Source: JAUYQR01 sp050632395 (GTDB lineage: Bacteria > Pseudomonadota > Alphaproteobacteria > Rhodobacterales > Rhodobacteraceae). From it: DNA of 64,000 bases. Below are positions 25,760 to 33,368 of this stretch, in pieces. The stretch covers positions 1,054,001 to 1,118,000 of the forward strand of contig NZ_CP192600.1 of the NCBI RefSeq assembly GCF_050632395.1, read 5' to 3'. Below the pieces are notes generated by a model. It ran no database searches. It worked only from the letters and a program-made list of their open reading frames with translations, and was not told the origin of the DNA. The translations under genes and the position numbers were made by a program. Position 1 is the first letter of the stretch; each line of letters opens with the position of its first letter.

Positions 25760-26523
25760 ACGGCGCCGTCATCCTCGATGTTCAGGATGGTGCCGCAGGC
25801 CTTGCAATGCACGGCATCGTGGTCGTGGCGGCGCAGGCCGCAGGTCGGGCATTTGTGATCGACCTTGCTTGGGCGCAGCATCACCTGGATCAGGCGCAGG
25901 AAAAGGGAGATGCCGAAGATCATGATGATCACGGCCAGAAGCTTGCCGGTTTCGCCGGTAAGGGTGACGTCGCCGAAGCCGGTGGTCGAGAGGGTCGTGA
26001 CGGTGAAGTAGAGCGCGTCGAGGTAGGTGGCGATCTTTGGGTTCACCGGGCTTTGCAGTTCGTAGACGAGCGCGGTCATCAGGAACACGAAGATCACGAG
26101 GTTTATGGCGGCGCGCACGGTGCTGTCATTGGCGCGGAAGAACGGCCAGTCCTGCCGGAGTTGGCGCAGCGTCTGGGGCGAGTGGAGCGTGCGGTAGAGG
26201 CGCAGGACGCGGAGGAAGGCGAGGCCTTCGCCGTAGAAGGGCGCCAGGAGGGAGACGACGACGGCGATGTCGGCGATGCCGTAGGGGCTGACGAGATCGC
26301 GGAGCGGGCGGGGCGAGATCCAGAGGCGGGCGGCGACATCGGCGAGGTAGATCACCCCGATGATGGCGTCGATGGTTTCGGTGGAGGTGCCGCGGGCGAT
26401 GAAGGAGGTGGTGATCAGGAAGGCGATGGTCAGGAGATCGAAGGCGAGGAGGCCATAGCGGAACCGGTCGGAGCCGGGGCTTGAGCCTTCGTAAAGGGTG
26501 CGCAGGCGGGTGCGGAGGGACAT
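25756..26523 (-). CDS. Voltage-gated-type potassium channel with C-terminal zinc ribbon
   Basis: 255 residues with six predicted membrane segments (about 24-42, 51-69, 82-97, 100-118 with the Arg-bearing FLRVLRLYR, 138-156, 195-214). The pore loop has TTLSTTGFGDVTL (filter TTGFGD at 180-185, a variant of TVGYGD), which marks a K+ channel. The C-terminus adds a zinc ribbon, CPTC (225-228) and CKAC (240-243), in the cytoplasm. It likely forms a tetramer; the ribbon may stabilise or gate it. Sequence identity of the channel is clear; the ribbon's role is unknown. Confidence 0.85.
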   Translation of the reverse strand: MSLRTRLRTLYEGSSPGSDRFRYGLLAFDLLTIAFLITTSFIARGTSTETIDAIIGVIYLADVAARLWISPRPLRDLVSPYGIADIAVVVSLLAPFYGEGLAFLRVLRLYRTLHSPQTLRQLRQDWPFFRANDSTVRAAINLVIFVFLMTALVYELQSPVNPKIATYLDALYFTVTTLSTTGFGDVTLTGETGKLLAVIIMIFGISLFLRLIQVMLRPSKVDHKCPTCGLRRHDHDAVHCKACGTILNIEDDGAV

Positions 26524-26536
26524 GGCGGGGCGCGGC

Positions 26537-27757
26537 CTAGCGGGTTTCGTCTTTGCCGGGGATCAGACCATAGCGCGCGGCGACACGCCAGACATGAGCG
26601 GGGACCATGTTCTTGAGCCGGGCGGGATGGGCGCGGCGGAGGTGGAGGATGGTCTCGATCGCCTTCATCTCGACCCGGGTGCGGGCGAATTCGAGGCCGC
26701 GGGGGCCAGTCAGGCGTTGCAGGCGGCTGACGAGGGGGCGGAGCCAGTTCGGCATCCGGCGCAAGGGCAGGCCACCGGCGGCGCGGGCGGTGTTTTCCAT
26801 GAAGCCGCGGACGGCGCCCTCGCGCTTGCCGGAGGAGGTGAGGGGCCGGGTGGTGAGGCGGGGTTCGATGAGTTTGAGGAGATCGGCGCCGCGCTCATTG
26901 CGGGTGATGAGCCACTGGTCGCCATCGCCGCCCATGTAGCCCACGGTGATGTCGGCGAGGCGGTTGGTGTAATCGACGCAGGTCTTGCAGGTGAGGGGGA
27001 AGAAGTCGGGTGGAAGCTGGCTTATGGGCAGTTGCAGGAAGGGGATGAGCCGGGTCGGGCGGCCATCGGTGAAGCGCAGTTCGACCCGGTAATCGGCGCG
27101 AAACTCGAGGTAGGAGATGGTGTCGGGTGCAGCGTCGAGGAGCTTGAGGAAGGTGTGGAAGTTTTCGGTGGTGGTGTTGTCTGAGCAGGGGGTGCCGATG
27201 ACGTGGATGCTGTCGAAGCCGAGGGTCTTTTCGAGGGCGCGCAGGGCGTAGACCTGGCAGGGGATGCCGATGAAGGCGATGCGTTTGTGGCCCGCGGCGC
27301 GGGCGGGTTCCAGAAGGGCGAGGGTGGGGGCATAGCCCATGCGCATGCCCCGCGCGTCGGCCATTGCGGCGGGGTCGGTGATGATGACGGGCAGGGGTTT
27401 CCATTTGTCCGCAGGATCGGGGGCGACGGTGAGGACGGCGTCCACGGCGCCGGTTTCGAGGAGGCTGGCGGCGAGGGTGGTGGTGATGCCGGTCCATTGC
27501 GCGCCGGGGGCCGGGGGGGTGAGGCGGGCGCGCTGCATGGCGAGGGTGACGCCGAAGAACGCCTCGTCACCCAAGGCGGGGTCGGCCTCGCGACCGTGGG
27601 CGCTGCGTTCGAGGGCGGGGTAGTCGGGTGCGATGAACTGGCAGGCGCGACCGCAGGCGCGGGCGTCGGCCATGCGCGAGACGCCGCAATCGGTGCAGAG
27701 GCCGGGGCGGGGGGCGCCGGAAAGTTCGGGCGCGGTAAGGCCGGTGCGGGCGAGCAT
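26537..27757 (-). CDS. FrhB/FdhB-type (F420 hydrogenase beta subunit-like) Fe-S flavoprotein
   Basis: 406 residues from ATG 27757 (the frame extends upstream without similarity). The N-terminus has a Cys cluster (C21, C24, C35, C39) and later GIPCQVYALRAL and FFPLTCKTCVDYTNRLADI, giving the Fe-S ligand pattern of the F420 hydrogenase/dehydrogenase beta-subunit family. Bacterial members without F420 include BciB-type ferredoxin-dependent 8-vinyl reductases and polysaccharide pyruvyl-linked proteins, so this may be a ferredoxin-linked reductase. No bacteriochlorophyll genes are seen nearby. It lies 13 bases upstream of the channel gene on the same strand. Confidence 0.75.
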   Translation of the reverse strand: MLARTGLTAPELSGAPRPGLCTDCGVSRMADARACGRACQFIAPDYPALERSAHGREADPALGDEAFFGVTLAMQRARLTPPAPGAQWTGITTTLAASLLETGAVDAVLTVAPDPADKWKPLPVIITDPAAMADARGMRMGYAPTLALLEPARAAGHKRIAFIGIPCQVYALRALEKTLGFDSIHVIGTPCSDNTTTENFHTFLKLLDAAPDTISYLEFRADYRVELRFTDGRPTRLIPFLQLPISQLPPDFFPLTCKTCVDYTNRLADITVGYMGGDGDQWLITRNERGADLLKLIEPRLTTRPLTSSGKREGAVRGFMENTARAAGGLPLRRMPNWLRPLVSRLQRLTGPRGLEFARTRVEMKAIETILHLRRAHPARLKNMVPAHVWRVAARYGLIPGKDETR

Positions 27758-28080
27758 GGATATCCCTTTTTGCGCGAGTATAGGGGCGTCGGGGTGGATT
27801 GACAGTGCCGCGTTCGCGGGCGAGATTCGGGGCAGGGGACAGCTTTCAGGGACAAACGAAAGCGCACAGCAGAAGCTTTTGACGGCGCGCGGGCAGGTCT
27901 TGCGCGGCCTGATTGCCATTTTTTCGACAAAGACTTGCAATCTTGCGCGATTAGGCGCATCTCTTGCGGGCTAGACACTTGTTATCGACCTCTGTTTCCT
28001 TCGCGGCTTCAGACTATCGATCTTGAGGCGAGCCGGGCCACCGCATGCTGCGGGTGGCGATACTTGAAGGAGACATCACG
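27758..28080. other. Gap upstream of the cold-shock gene
   Basis: This 323-base divergent gap contains no supported gene. Its last part is probably the long 5' leader usual for cold-shock mRNAs: a small hairpin (CCACC...GGTGG, 28038-28057) lies just upstream of the GAAGGAG ribosome binding site of the cold-shock gene. The part nearest 27758 must hold the promoter of the FrhB-like gene. Confidence 0.45.
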
Positions 28081-28287
28081 ATGGCCAAAGGCACCGTGAA
28101 ATGGTTCAACGCCACCAAAGGCTTCGGTTTCATCGCTCCGGAATCGGGCGGCAAGGACGTTTTCGTCCACGTCACCGCTCTTGAGCGCGCTGGCATCCGT
28201 CAGCTGAACGACGGCCAGGCCGTGACGTTCGACATCGAATCCGGCCGTGACGGTCGCGAATCGGCTGTGAACCTCGCTCTGGCGTAA
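28081..28287 (+). CDS. Cold-shock protein (CspA family)
   Basis: 68 residues from ATG 28081 (GAAGGAG 8 bases upstream). It is a single cold-shock domain: GTVKWFNATKGFGFIAPE contains the RNP1 motif KGFGFI, and DVFVHVTAL is RNP2. Members bind single-stranded RNA/DNA and melt mRNA structure during cold or growth transitions. The gene is monocistronic, ending in a strong terminator. CspA-type identity is certain; which paralogue cannot be told. Confidence 0.97.
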   Translation: MAKGTVKWFNATKGFGFIAPESGGKDVFVHVTALERAGIRQLNDGQAVTFDIESGRDGRESAVNLALA

Positions 28288-28311
28288 GCCTTTCCAGCGA
28301 TCTGAAATTTG

Positions 28312-28342
28312 AAACGGGGGTAGCGCAAGCTGCCCCCGTTTT
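28312..28342 (+). terminator. Rho-independent terminator after the cold-shock gene
   Basis: ACGGGGGTAGC and GCTGCCCCCGT form an 11-bp stem (one G-U-like mismatch at the T/T position aside) around a GCAA tetraloop, followed by TTTGCATTT. It lies 25 bases after the stop codon. Confidence 0.9.
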
Positions 28343-28357
28343 GCATTTGTGGGTGTC

Positions 28358-28380
28358 GCCCTCCCCTTGGTGGGGAGGGC
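28358..28380. terminator. GC hairpin after the nucleobase permease gene
   Basis: GCCCTCCCC and GGGGAGGGC form a perfect 9-bp stem with a 5-base loop, 8 bases beyond the permease stop on the minus strand. It has no T-run. A similar CTCCTCCCC/GGGGAGGAG hairpin occurs at 63151, so this may be a dispersed Rhodobacteraceae-type hairpin that slows exonucleases or stops transcription. Confidence 0.55.
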
Positions 28381-28388
28381 CGTCCGCG

Positions 28389-29870
28389 TCAGTGGTCGGC
28401 GGCCATTGCAGCACCCTTGGCTTCGGCGACCGAGCCCTTGGCGCCGTTGAAGAAGGCGTTCAGGATCACTGCGGCGATCGAAGCGAGGAGGATGCCGCTT
28501 TCGATCAGGGGGTGGATGTCGTGCGGCATCCACTGTTTGAAGTTCGGCGCGATGAGCGGGATCATTCCGAAGCCGAGTGAGACCGCGACGATGAAGAGGT
28601 TGTTGCGGTTGGTGGCGAAGTTGACGCCCGCAAGAATGCGGATGCCGGTGGCGGCGACCATGCCGAACATCACGAGGCCAGCCCCGCCAAGCACCATCGT
28701 CGGGACGGATTCCACCAGCGCGCCCATCTTAGGCACGAGGCCGAGGACGATCAGGATGATGCCGCCCGCGACGCAGACGAAGCGGCTTTTGATGCCGGTG
28801 ACCCCGACAAGGCCGACGTTCTGGCTGAACGAGGTGTAGGGGAAGGTGTTGAAGATGCCGCCGATCAGGGTGCCGAGGCCGTCGGTGCGGAGGCCCGCGG
28901 AAAGCATCGGCTGGGTCACCGGTTTGCCGGTCATGTCGCCAAGGGCGAGGAACATGCCTGTGCTTTCGATCATCACCACGATCATCACGAGGGTCATGGT
29001 CACGATCATCACGGGGTCGAAGGTGGGGGTGCCGAAGTGGAAGGGCGTGATCAGGCCGAACCAAGACGCCTCGGCCACCTTGCCAAAGGACATGGCACCG
29101 ATGGCGATGGCGATGACCGCGCCGATGACGATGCCGAGGAGGACCGAGATGTTGGCGATGAAGCCACGGCCGAAGCGCGCGATCAGGAGGATCGAGACCA
29201 GCACGATGGCAGAGACGAGGATGTTGCCCAAGGGCGCGTAGGCAGGGTTGTTGACCTTGGCCGCAAGGGCGAGGCCGGGCGGGATTTCCGGGATGCCTGC
29301 GGTGCCAGCGGCGGCGGCATCGGTCACGGCCTTGAGCCATTCGGCGTGGGCGGGGTCGACGATCTGCGGGGCTGTCGGGCCGACGGGGTTGCCGAAGATC
29401 CAGTTGATGCCGATGCGCATCAGGGAGACGCCGATCACGAGGATGATGGTGCCGGTGACGACCGGCGGGAAGAAGCGCAGGAGGCGCGAGACGAGGGGGG
29501 CGATCAGGATCGAGATCACGCCTGCCGCCATGATCGCGCCGAAGATGGCGCGCGCGCCGTCGGCACCGGGGGTGGCGTTGGCCATCGCGACCATCGGGCC
29601 GACGGCGGCGAAGGTGACGCCCATCATCACCGGCAGCTTGATGCCGAACCACTGGGTCGCGCCCATTGACTGGATGAGCGTGACGAGTCCGCAGACGAAA
29701 AGGTCGGCGGAGATCAGGAAGGCCACATCGGCGGGTTCCAGTTTCAGCGCGCGGCCGACGATGAGCGGCACGGCGACGGCACCGGCATACATCACCAGCA
29801 CGTGCTGGAAGCCGAGGGTGAAAAGCTTTGGTGGAGCGAGAACCTCGTCCACCGGATGGGCGGTTGTCAT
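28389..29870 (-). CDS. NCS2-family xanthine/urate-type permease
   Basis: 493 residues from ATG 29870 (AAGGAAA upstream). About 12-14 membrane helices are visible. NCS2 signatures include the substrate-site ESTGMFLALGDM (the conserved Glu of helix 8) and QNVGLVGVTGIKSRF (the signature segment with Gln-Asn). The sequence type and its place in front of allA, ureidoglycine aminohydrolase and puuE-uraD suggest import of xanthine or uric acid with H+ or Na+. Its leader holds a 10-bp stem and loop that may be a purine-sensing riboswitch (29887-29932). Confidence 0.9.
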   Translation of the reverse strand: MTTAHPVDEVLAPPKLFTLGFQHVLVMYAGAVAVPLIVGRALKLEPADVAFLISADLFVCGLVTLIQSMGATQWFGIKLPVMMGVTFAAVGPMVAMANATPGADGARAIFGAIMAAGVISILIAPLVSRLLRFFPPVVTGTIILVIGVSLMRIGINWIFGNPVGPTAPQIVDPAHAEWLKAVTDAAAAGTAGIPEIPPGLALAAKVNNPAYAPLGNILVSAIVLVSILLIARFGRGFIANISVLLGIVIGAVIAIAIGAMSFGKVAEASWFGLITPFHFGTPTFDPVMIVTMTLVMIVVMIESTGMFLALGDMTGKPVTQPMLSAGLRTDGLGTLIGGIFNTFPYTSFSQNVGLVGVTGIKSRFVCVAGGIILIVLGLVPKMGALVESVPTMVLGGAGLVMFGMVAATGIRILAGVNFATNRNNLFIVAVSLGFGMIPLIAPNFKQWMPHDIHPLIESGILLASIAAVILNAFFNGAKGSVAEAKGAAMAADH

Positions 29871-29886
29871 GTGAGTATTTCCTTGT

Positions 29887-29932
29887 CCCTTGGGGCGTTT
29901 ATGTTCGCGCCGTCTTCGCACTGCCCCAAGGG
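29887..29932 (-). promoter_or_regulatory. Structured leader, candidate NMT1 (xanthine-I) riboswitch
   Basis: On the minus strand, CCCTTGGGGC (29932-29923) and GCCCCAAGGG (29896-29887) form a perfect 10-bp P1 stem enclosing 26 bases. Within these, GTGC and GCGC can form a second 4-bp stem, leaving an asymmetric A-rich strand GAACATAAAC. The P1 3' strand ends 3 bases before the AAGGA ribosome binding site of the permease. NMT1-motif RNAs are small two-stem riboswitches that sense xanthine or uric acid in proteobacteria and precede such permeases. Structure is seen; the class is my inference. Confidence 0.55.
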
Positions 29933-29955
29933 TGCGATCCGGTTAGGTGCGCCGG

Positions 29956-30435
29956 TCAGGGCGCAAGCACCGTCCAGGGTTGGCTGTAACGGTATTCCTC
30001 GATGTTGGGCGTGGGGCCGATGCGGTCGATCACGGTGAAGAGGCCGGGGGCTGCGAGCGGCGTCAGGACGCCGTGCCAGGTGCCGCGGTGGAGATTGATG
30101 CCTTGCGCGCCATTCGTGAGGAAGGCGCGGGGCGTAGCACCGGGGCCGGTGGCGACGATGACGAGAAAGGGGTCGGCGGTCATGGGGAGGAAGGCCTGGC
30201 TGCCTTCGGGGTGACGTTCGATGAGATCGAAGCTGTAGGGTAGCGCGCGGGGATCTGCGCGGAAGATCGAGATGCCGGCGCGGCCTGGTTCGGGGCCGAA
30301 ATCGAGGGTGGCGCGGTCGTGGTGGCGGCGGCAGAGGCCGGCGTTGATCAGGCGGTGGTCGCCGGTGGCGTCGAGGACATCGCCGAAGGGGGCGAAGGCT
30401 TCGGGCGTCAGGGGTTCGGGGTGGAGGGTCTTCAT
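29956..30435 (-). CDS. allA: Ureidoglycolate lyase AllA
   Basis: 159 residues from ATG 30435; a longer frame from 30798 is not protein-like upstream. AllA family features: PLTPEAFAPFGDVL at the start, IERHPEGSQAFLPM, and NLHRGTWHGVL, the conserved cupin-type core. The enzyme splits ureidoglycolate into glyoxylate and urea, the last step of purine breakdown. It sits between the permease and ureidoglycine aminohydrolase genes on the same strand, so the cluster should release glyoxylate in the cell. Confidence 0.92.
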   Translation of the reverse strand: MKTLHPEPLTPEAFAPFGDVLDATGDHRLINAGLCRRHHDRATLDFGPEPGRAGISIFRADPRALPYSFDLIERHPEGSQAFLPMTADPFLVIVATGPGATPRAFLTNGAQGINLHRGTWHGVLTPLAAPGLFTVIDRIGPTPNIEEYRYSQPWTVLAP

Positions 30436-30462
30436 GCCGCTGCGCCGTTGGCTGGTGGCGGA

Positions 30463-30519
30463 GCGAGGGGTTTCACACCCCTCGCGCTCCCCGGGGGATA
30501 TTTGGCGACAGATGAAATC
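30463..30519 (+). repeat. Intergenic hairpin-plus-tail repeat, copy 3
   Basis: GCGAGGGG and CCCCTCGC form an 8-bp stem with loop TTTCACA, followed by GCTCCCCGGGGGATATTTGG and CGACAGATGAAATC. The tail reaches the stop codon of the ureidoglycine aminohydrolase gene. It fills the 82-base gap between that gene and allA. Confidence 0.7.
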
Positions 30520-31363
30520 ATCGTGCGGGGCCGAAGGCGCCGGGGCCGCGGAGGCGTGCGTGGCGGTTGACGTCCTTGTAGAGGAGGTAGCGGAAGGGGC
30601 CGGGGCCTGCGGCGAGGCAGGCCTGCGGGCAGTAGGCGCGGAGCCACATGAAATCGCCGGCTTCGACCTCGACCCAGTCCTGGTTGAGTTTGTAGGCGGC
30701 GCGGCCTTCGAGGACGAAGAGGCCGTGTTCCATGACATGGGTTTCCTCGAACGGGATGCGGCCGCCGGGTTGCAGGGTGACGATGTTGACGTGGGCATCG
30801 TGGCGCAGGTCCGTCGGGTCGGCGAAGCGGGTGGTGGCCCAGGCGCCGTTGGTGTCGGGCATGGCGATCGGCGTGACGTCGCGTTCGTTGATGACGATGC
30901 GGTCGGGCAGGGGGACGCCGGGGGCGGGTTCGTAAAGCTTGCGCAGCCAGTGGAAGCGGGCCGGGGTGCCGCCTTCGGCGTGAAGCGTCCAGGGGGTGCC
31001 GGTGGGGATGTAGGCGTAGCTGCCAGCGTCCATTTCGTACCCTTCGCCGTCGATCGTCAGGGTGGCGAGGCCGTCGGTGAAGAAGAGCCAATGTTCGGCG
31101 CCGGATTCGGCATCGGGGGTGTCGGAGCCGCCGCCGGGGGCGACCTCCATCACATATTGGCTGAAGGTTTCGGAAAAACCGGTGAGGGGGCGGGCGATGA
31201 GCCAGAGTTTGGTTTTCGTCCAGCCAGGGAGGTAGCTGGTGACGATGTCGGAAAAGCAGCCCCGTGGGATGAGCGCGTAGGCGGTGGTGAAGACGGCGCG
31301 GGCGGTCATCAGTTGCGTCTGGGGCGGAAGACCGCCGGTGGGGAAATGGTAGGCGGTGGTCAT
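30518..31363 (-). CDS. (S)-ureidoglycine aminohydrolase (bicupin)
   Basis: 281 residues from ATG 31363; a longer overlapping frame upstream is an artefact. Two cupin domains: the first around EHWLFFTDGLATLTIDGEGYEMDAGSYAYIPTGTPW, the second around VTLQPGGRIPFEETHVMEHGLFVLEGRAAY, with the metal-binding His/Glu/His set (E-T-H-V-M-E-H) in the second. The enzyme (UGHY/AllE type) hydrolyses ureidoglycine to ureidoglycolate and ammonia using Mn. Its ATG overlaps the stop of puuE-uraD (ATGA), so both are co-translated. It feeds AllA. Confidence 0.92.
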   Translation of the reverse strand: MTTAYHFPTGGLPPQTQLMTARAVFTTAYALIPRGCFSDIVTSYLPGWTKTKLWLIARPLTGFSETFSQYVMEVAPGGGSDTPDAESGAEHWLFFTDGLATLTIDGEGYEMDAGSYAYIPTGTPWTLHAEGGTPARFHWLRKLYEPAPGVPLPDRIVINERDVTPIAMPDTNGAWATTRFADPTDLRHDAHVNIVTLQPGGRIPFEETHVMEHGLFVLEGRAAYKLNQDWVEVEAGDFMWLRAYCPQACLAAGPGPFRYLLYKDVNRHARLRGPGAFGPAR

Positions 31364-32775
31364 GGCAGTTGATCCTTCAGGCGCAGGGTGGCGATGCGTT
31401 CCACTTGCGCGCAGGCAGTGGTGAATTCGGTGGCGGTGTCGTTGGCGAGGCGGGTCTGGAAGGCCGCGAGGATGGTGGCCTTGGTGTTGTCGCGGACGGC
31501 GATGATGAACGGGAAGCCGTGCTTTTGGGTGTAGGCGGTGTTGAGGCGCTGGAACTCGGCGCGTTCGGTGTCGGTCAGGGCGTCGAGCGCGGCGCTGGCC
31601 TGTTCGGCGGTGCTTTCCGGGGTGAGGCGCTTGGCGGCGGCGAGTTTTCCGGCGAGATCGGGGTGCGCCTTGAGGACGCTCAGGCGTTCGTCCGGGGAGG
31701 CGGTGCGGAAGATGCGGGCGAGCGCGTGGGCAAGGCCCGTGGCGCTGTCGTGCGCGGGGCCAAGTTCGAGGGCGTGGGCGCGGGTGGCGACCCAGGGGGA
31801 GTGTTCGTAGATGCTGCCGAAGCGTTCGGTGAACCGCTCGACGCTCATCTGGCTTGGGCGTTCGATGCGGCGGTGGGGGTGGTGGGCCGCCCAATGCGCG
31901 GCGATGTCGCGGCGGGCGGCGAACCATGCGCCGCCCTTTTGCTGGACGTGGTCGAGGAAGCGGATCAGGCCGGCGATCTTGCCGGGGCGGCCGATCAGGC
32001 GGCAATGGAGGCCGATGGAAAACATCTTGGGCCGACCGGCGCTGCCTTCGGCGTGGAGCGTGTCGTAGGTGTCTTTCAGGTACTGGAAGAACTGCTCGCC
32101 GGTGATGTAGCCCGGTGCGGTGGCGAAGCGCATGTCGTTGGCTTCGAGCGTGTAGGGCAGGATCAGCTGGTCGCGGTCGCCGACCTCCATCCAGTACGGA
32201 AGGTCGTCGTCGTAGGTGTCGGAGACCCAGTCGAACTGGCCGGTTTCGGCCGTGAGGCGGACGGTGTTGACCGAGGAGCGGCCGGTATACCAGCCGCGCG
32301 GGGGGGCGCCGGTGAGTTCGGTGTGGAGGCGGATGGATTCAGCGATCTGGGCGCGTTCCTCGGCCTCGGGCATGTCGCGGTGGTCGATCCATTTCAGGCC
32401 GTGGCTGGCGACTTCCCAGCCGGCGTCCTGCATGGCGGCAAGCTGTTCGGGGTTGCGCGCGAGGGCGGAGGTGACGCCGTAGATGGTGACGGGAAGCTGG
32501 CGTTCGGTGAACAGGCGGTGCAGGCGCCAGAACCCGGCGCGGGCGCCGTAGTCATAGAGCGATTCCATGTTCCAGTGGCGCTGGCCGGGCCAGGGTTGCG
32601 CGCCGGCGATGTCGGACAGGAACGCCTCGGACTGGCCGTCGCCGTGCAGGATGTTGTTTTCGCCACCCTCTTCGTAGTTCAAGACGAGGCTGATCGCGAC
32701 CTTGGCGCCGCCGGGCCATTGCGCATCGGGCGGGTTGGGGCCGTAGCCGCGAAAATCACGGGGGTAGCGGTTCAT
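31360..32775 (-). CDS. puuE-uraD: Allantoinase PuuE fused to OHCU decarboxylase UraD
   Basis: 471 residues. About 1-305 is a polysaccharide-deacetylase-like allantoinase (PuuE): FRGYGPNPPDAQWPGGAKVAISLVLN, EVASHGLKWIDHR, SSVNTVRLTAETG. About 308-471 is UraD: FTERFGSIYEHSPWVA, KAHPDLAGKLA and FPFIIAVRDNTK, the decarboxylase active-site segments. UraD turns OHCU into S-allantoin and PuuE opens allantoin to allantoate, so one polypeptide carries two consecutive steps. The fusion is common in alphaproteobacteria. The gene begins the minus-strand operon and is divergent from uraH. Confidence 0.93.
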   Translation of the reverse strand: MNRYPRDFRGYGPNPPDAQWPGGAKVAISLVLNYEEGGENNILHGDGQSEAFLSDIAGAQPWPGQRHWNMESLYDYGARAGFWRLHRLFTERQLPVTIYGVTSALARNPEQLAAMQDAGWEVASHGLKWIDHRDMPEAEERAQIAESIRLHTELTGAPPRGWYTGRSSVNTVRLTAETGQFDWVSDTYDDDLPYWMEVGDRDQLILPYTLEANDMRFATAPGYITGEQFFQYLKDTYDTLHAEGSAGRPKMFSIGLHCRLIGRPGKIAGLIRFLDHVQQKGGAWFAARRDIAAHWAAHHPHRRIERPSQMSVERFTERFGSIYEHSPWVATRAHALELGPAHDSATGLAHALARIFRTASPDERLSVLKAHPDLAGKLAAAKRLTPESTAEQASAALDALTDTERAEFQRLNTAYTQKHGFPFIIAVRDNTKATILAAFQTRLANDTATEFTTACAQVERIATLRLKDQLP

Positions 32776-32926
32776 GGCGGTCTCCTGTCGCGTTATTCGA
32801 GCCTAGGGCATAATGAGCCGGCGGTTTATCAAGATTTGGCTGAAGGTGCTATGACGGGGTTGCGTGGTCGCTTGTTGCGCGGATTCGTGGCTTAGTGCCG
32901 GCAAAGACCCCGGACGGAGGCGTGAG

Positions 32927-33280
32927 ATGGGACGTTTGACGACGCATGTGCTGGATACCGCGCGGGGCAAGCCTGCGGCGGGGGTGAAGATCACGCTTTA
33001 CCGGATCAGCGGGCAGAGCCCCCGGAAGATTGCCGAGACGGTGACGAATGCGGACGGGCGGACCGATGCGCCGATGCTGGAGGGCGCGGCGCTGACAGTC
33101 GGCAGCTATGAGCTGGTGTTCGCGGCGGGGGCGTATCTGCGCGAGACGGGGCAGGCGGCGGGCGAGGTGCTGTTTCTGGACGAGATACCGATCCGGTTCG
33201 GGGTGGCGGATGCAGGGCAGCATTATCATGTGCCGCTGTTGATCTCGGGCCATGCCTATTCCACCTATCGGGGATCGTGA
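32927..33280 (+). CDS. uraH: 5-hydroxyisourate hydrolase (transthyretin-like)
   Basis: 117 residues from ATG 32927. The transthyretin-like family is marked by LTTHVLDTARGKPA at the start (catalytic His), NADGRTDAP in the middle, and HYHVPLLISGHAYSTYRGS at the end, where the C-terminal YRGS is the diagnostic tetrapeptide. It converts 5-hydroxyisourate, made from urate by PuuD, to OHCU, the UraD substrate. Divergent from puuE-uraD with a 151-base gap that should hold both promoters. Confidence 0.95.
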   Translation: MGRLTTHVLDTARGKPAAGVKITLYRISGQSPRKIAETVTNADGRTDAPMLEGAALTVGSYELVFAAGAYLRETGQAAGEVLFLDEIPIRFGVADAGQHYHVPLLISGHAYSTYRGS

Positions 33281-33368
33281 CGACACGAAATGGTCACGAT
33301 TCCGGCCCTTGCGGCGGGGGCAAGAACGGAGTTTTCTGGGACCGGTTTTAAACGGTCAGGAGAGCCGC

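Noticed and set aside
30518..32005. 495-residue frame including ureidoglycine aminohydrolase
   Set aside because: The upstream half is a shifted frame of puuE-uraD; the real start at 31363 overlaps the puuE-uraD stop.
31369..32895. 508-residue Gly-rich plus-strand frame
   Set aside because: Antisense shadow of puuE-uraD caused by high GC in third codon positions.
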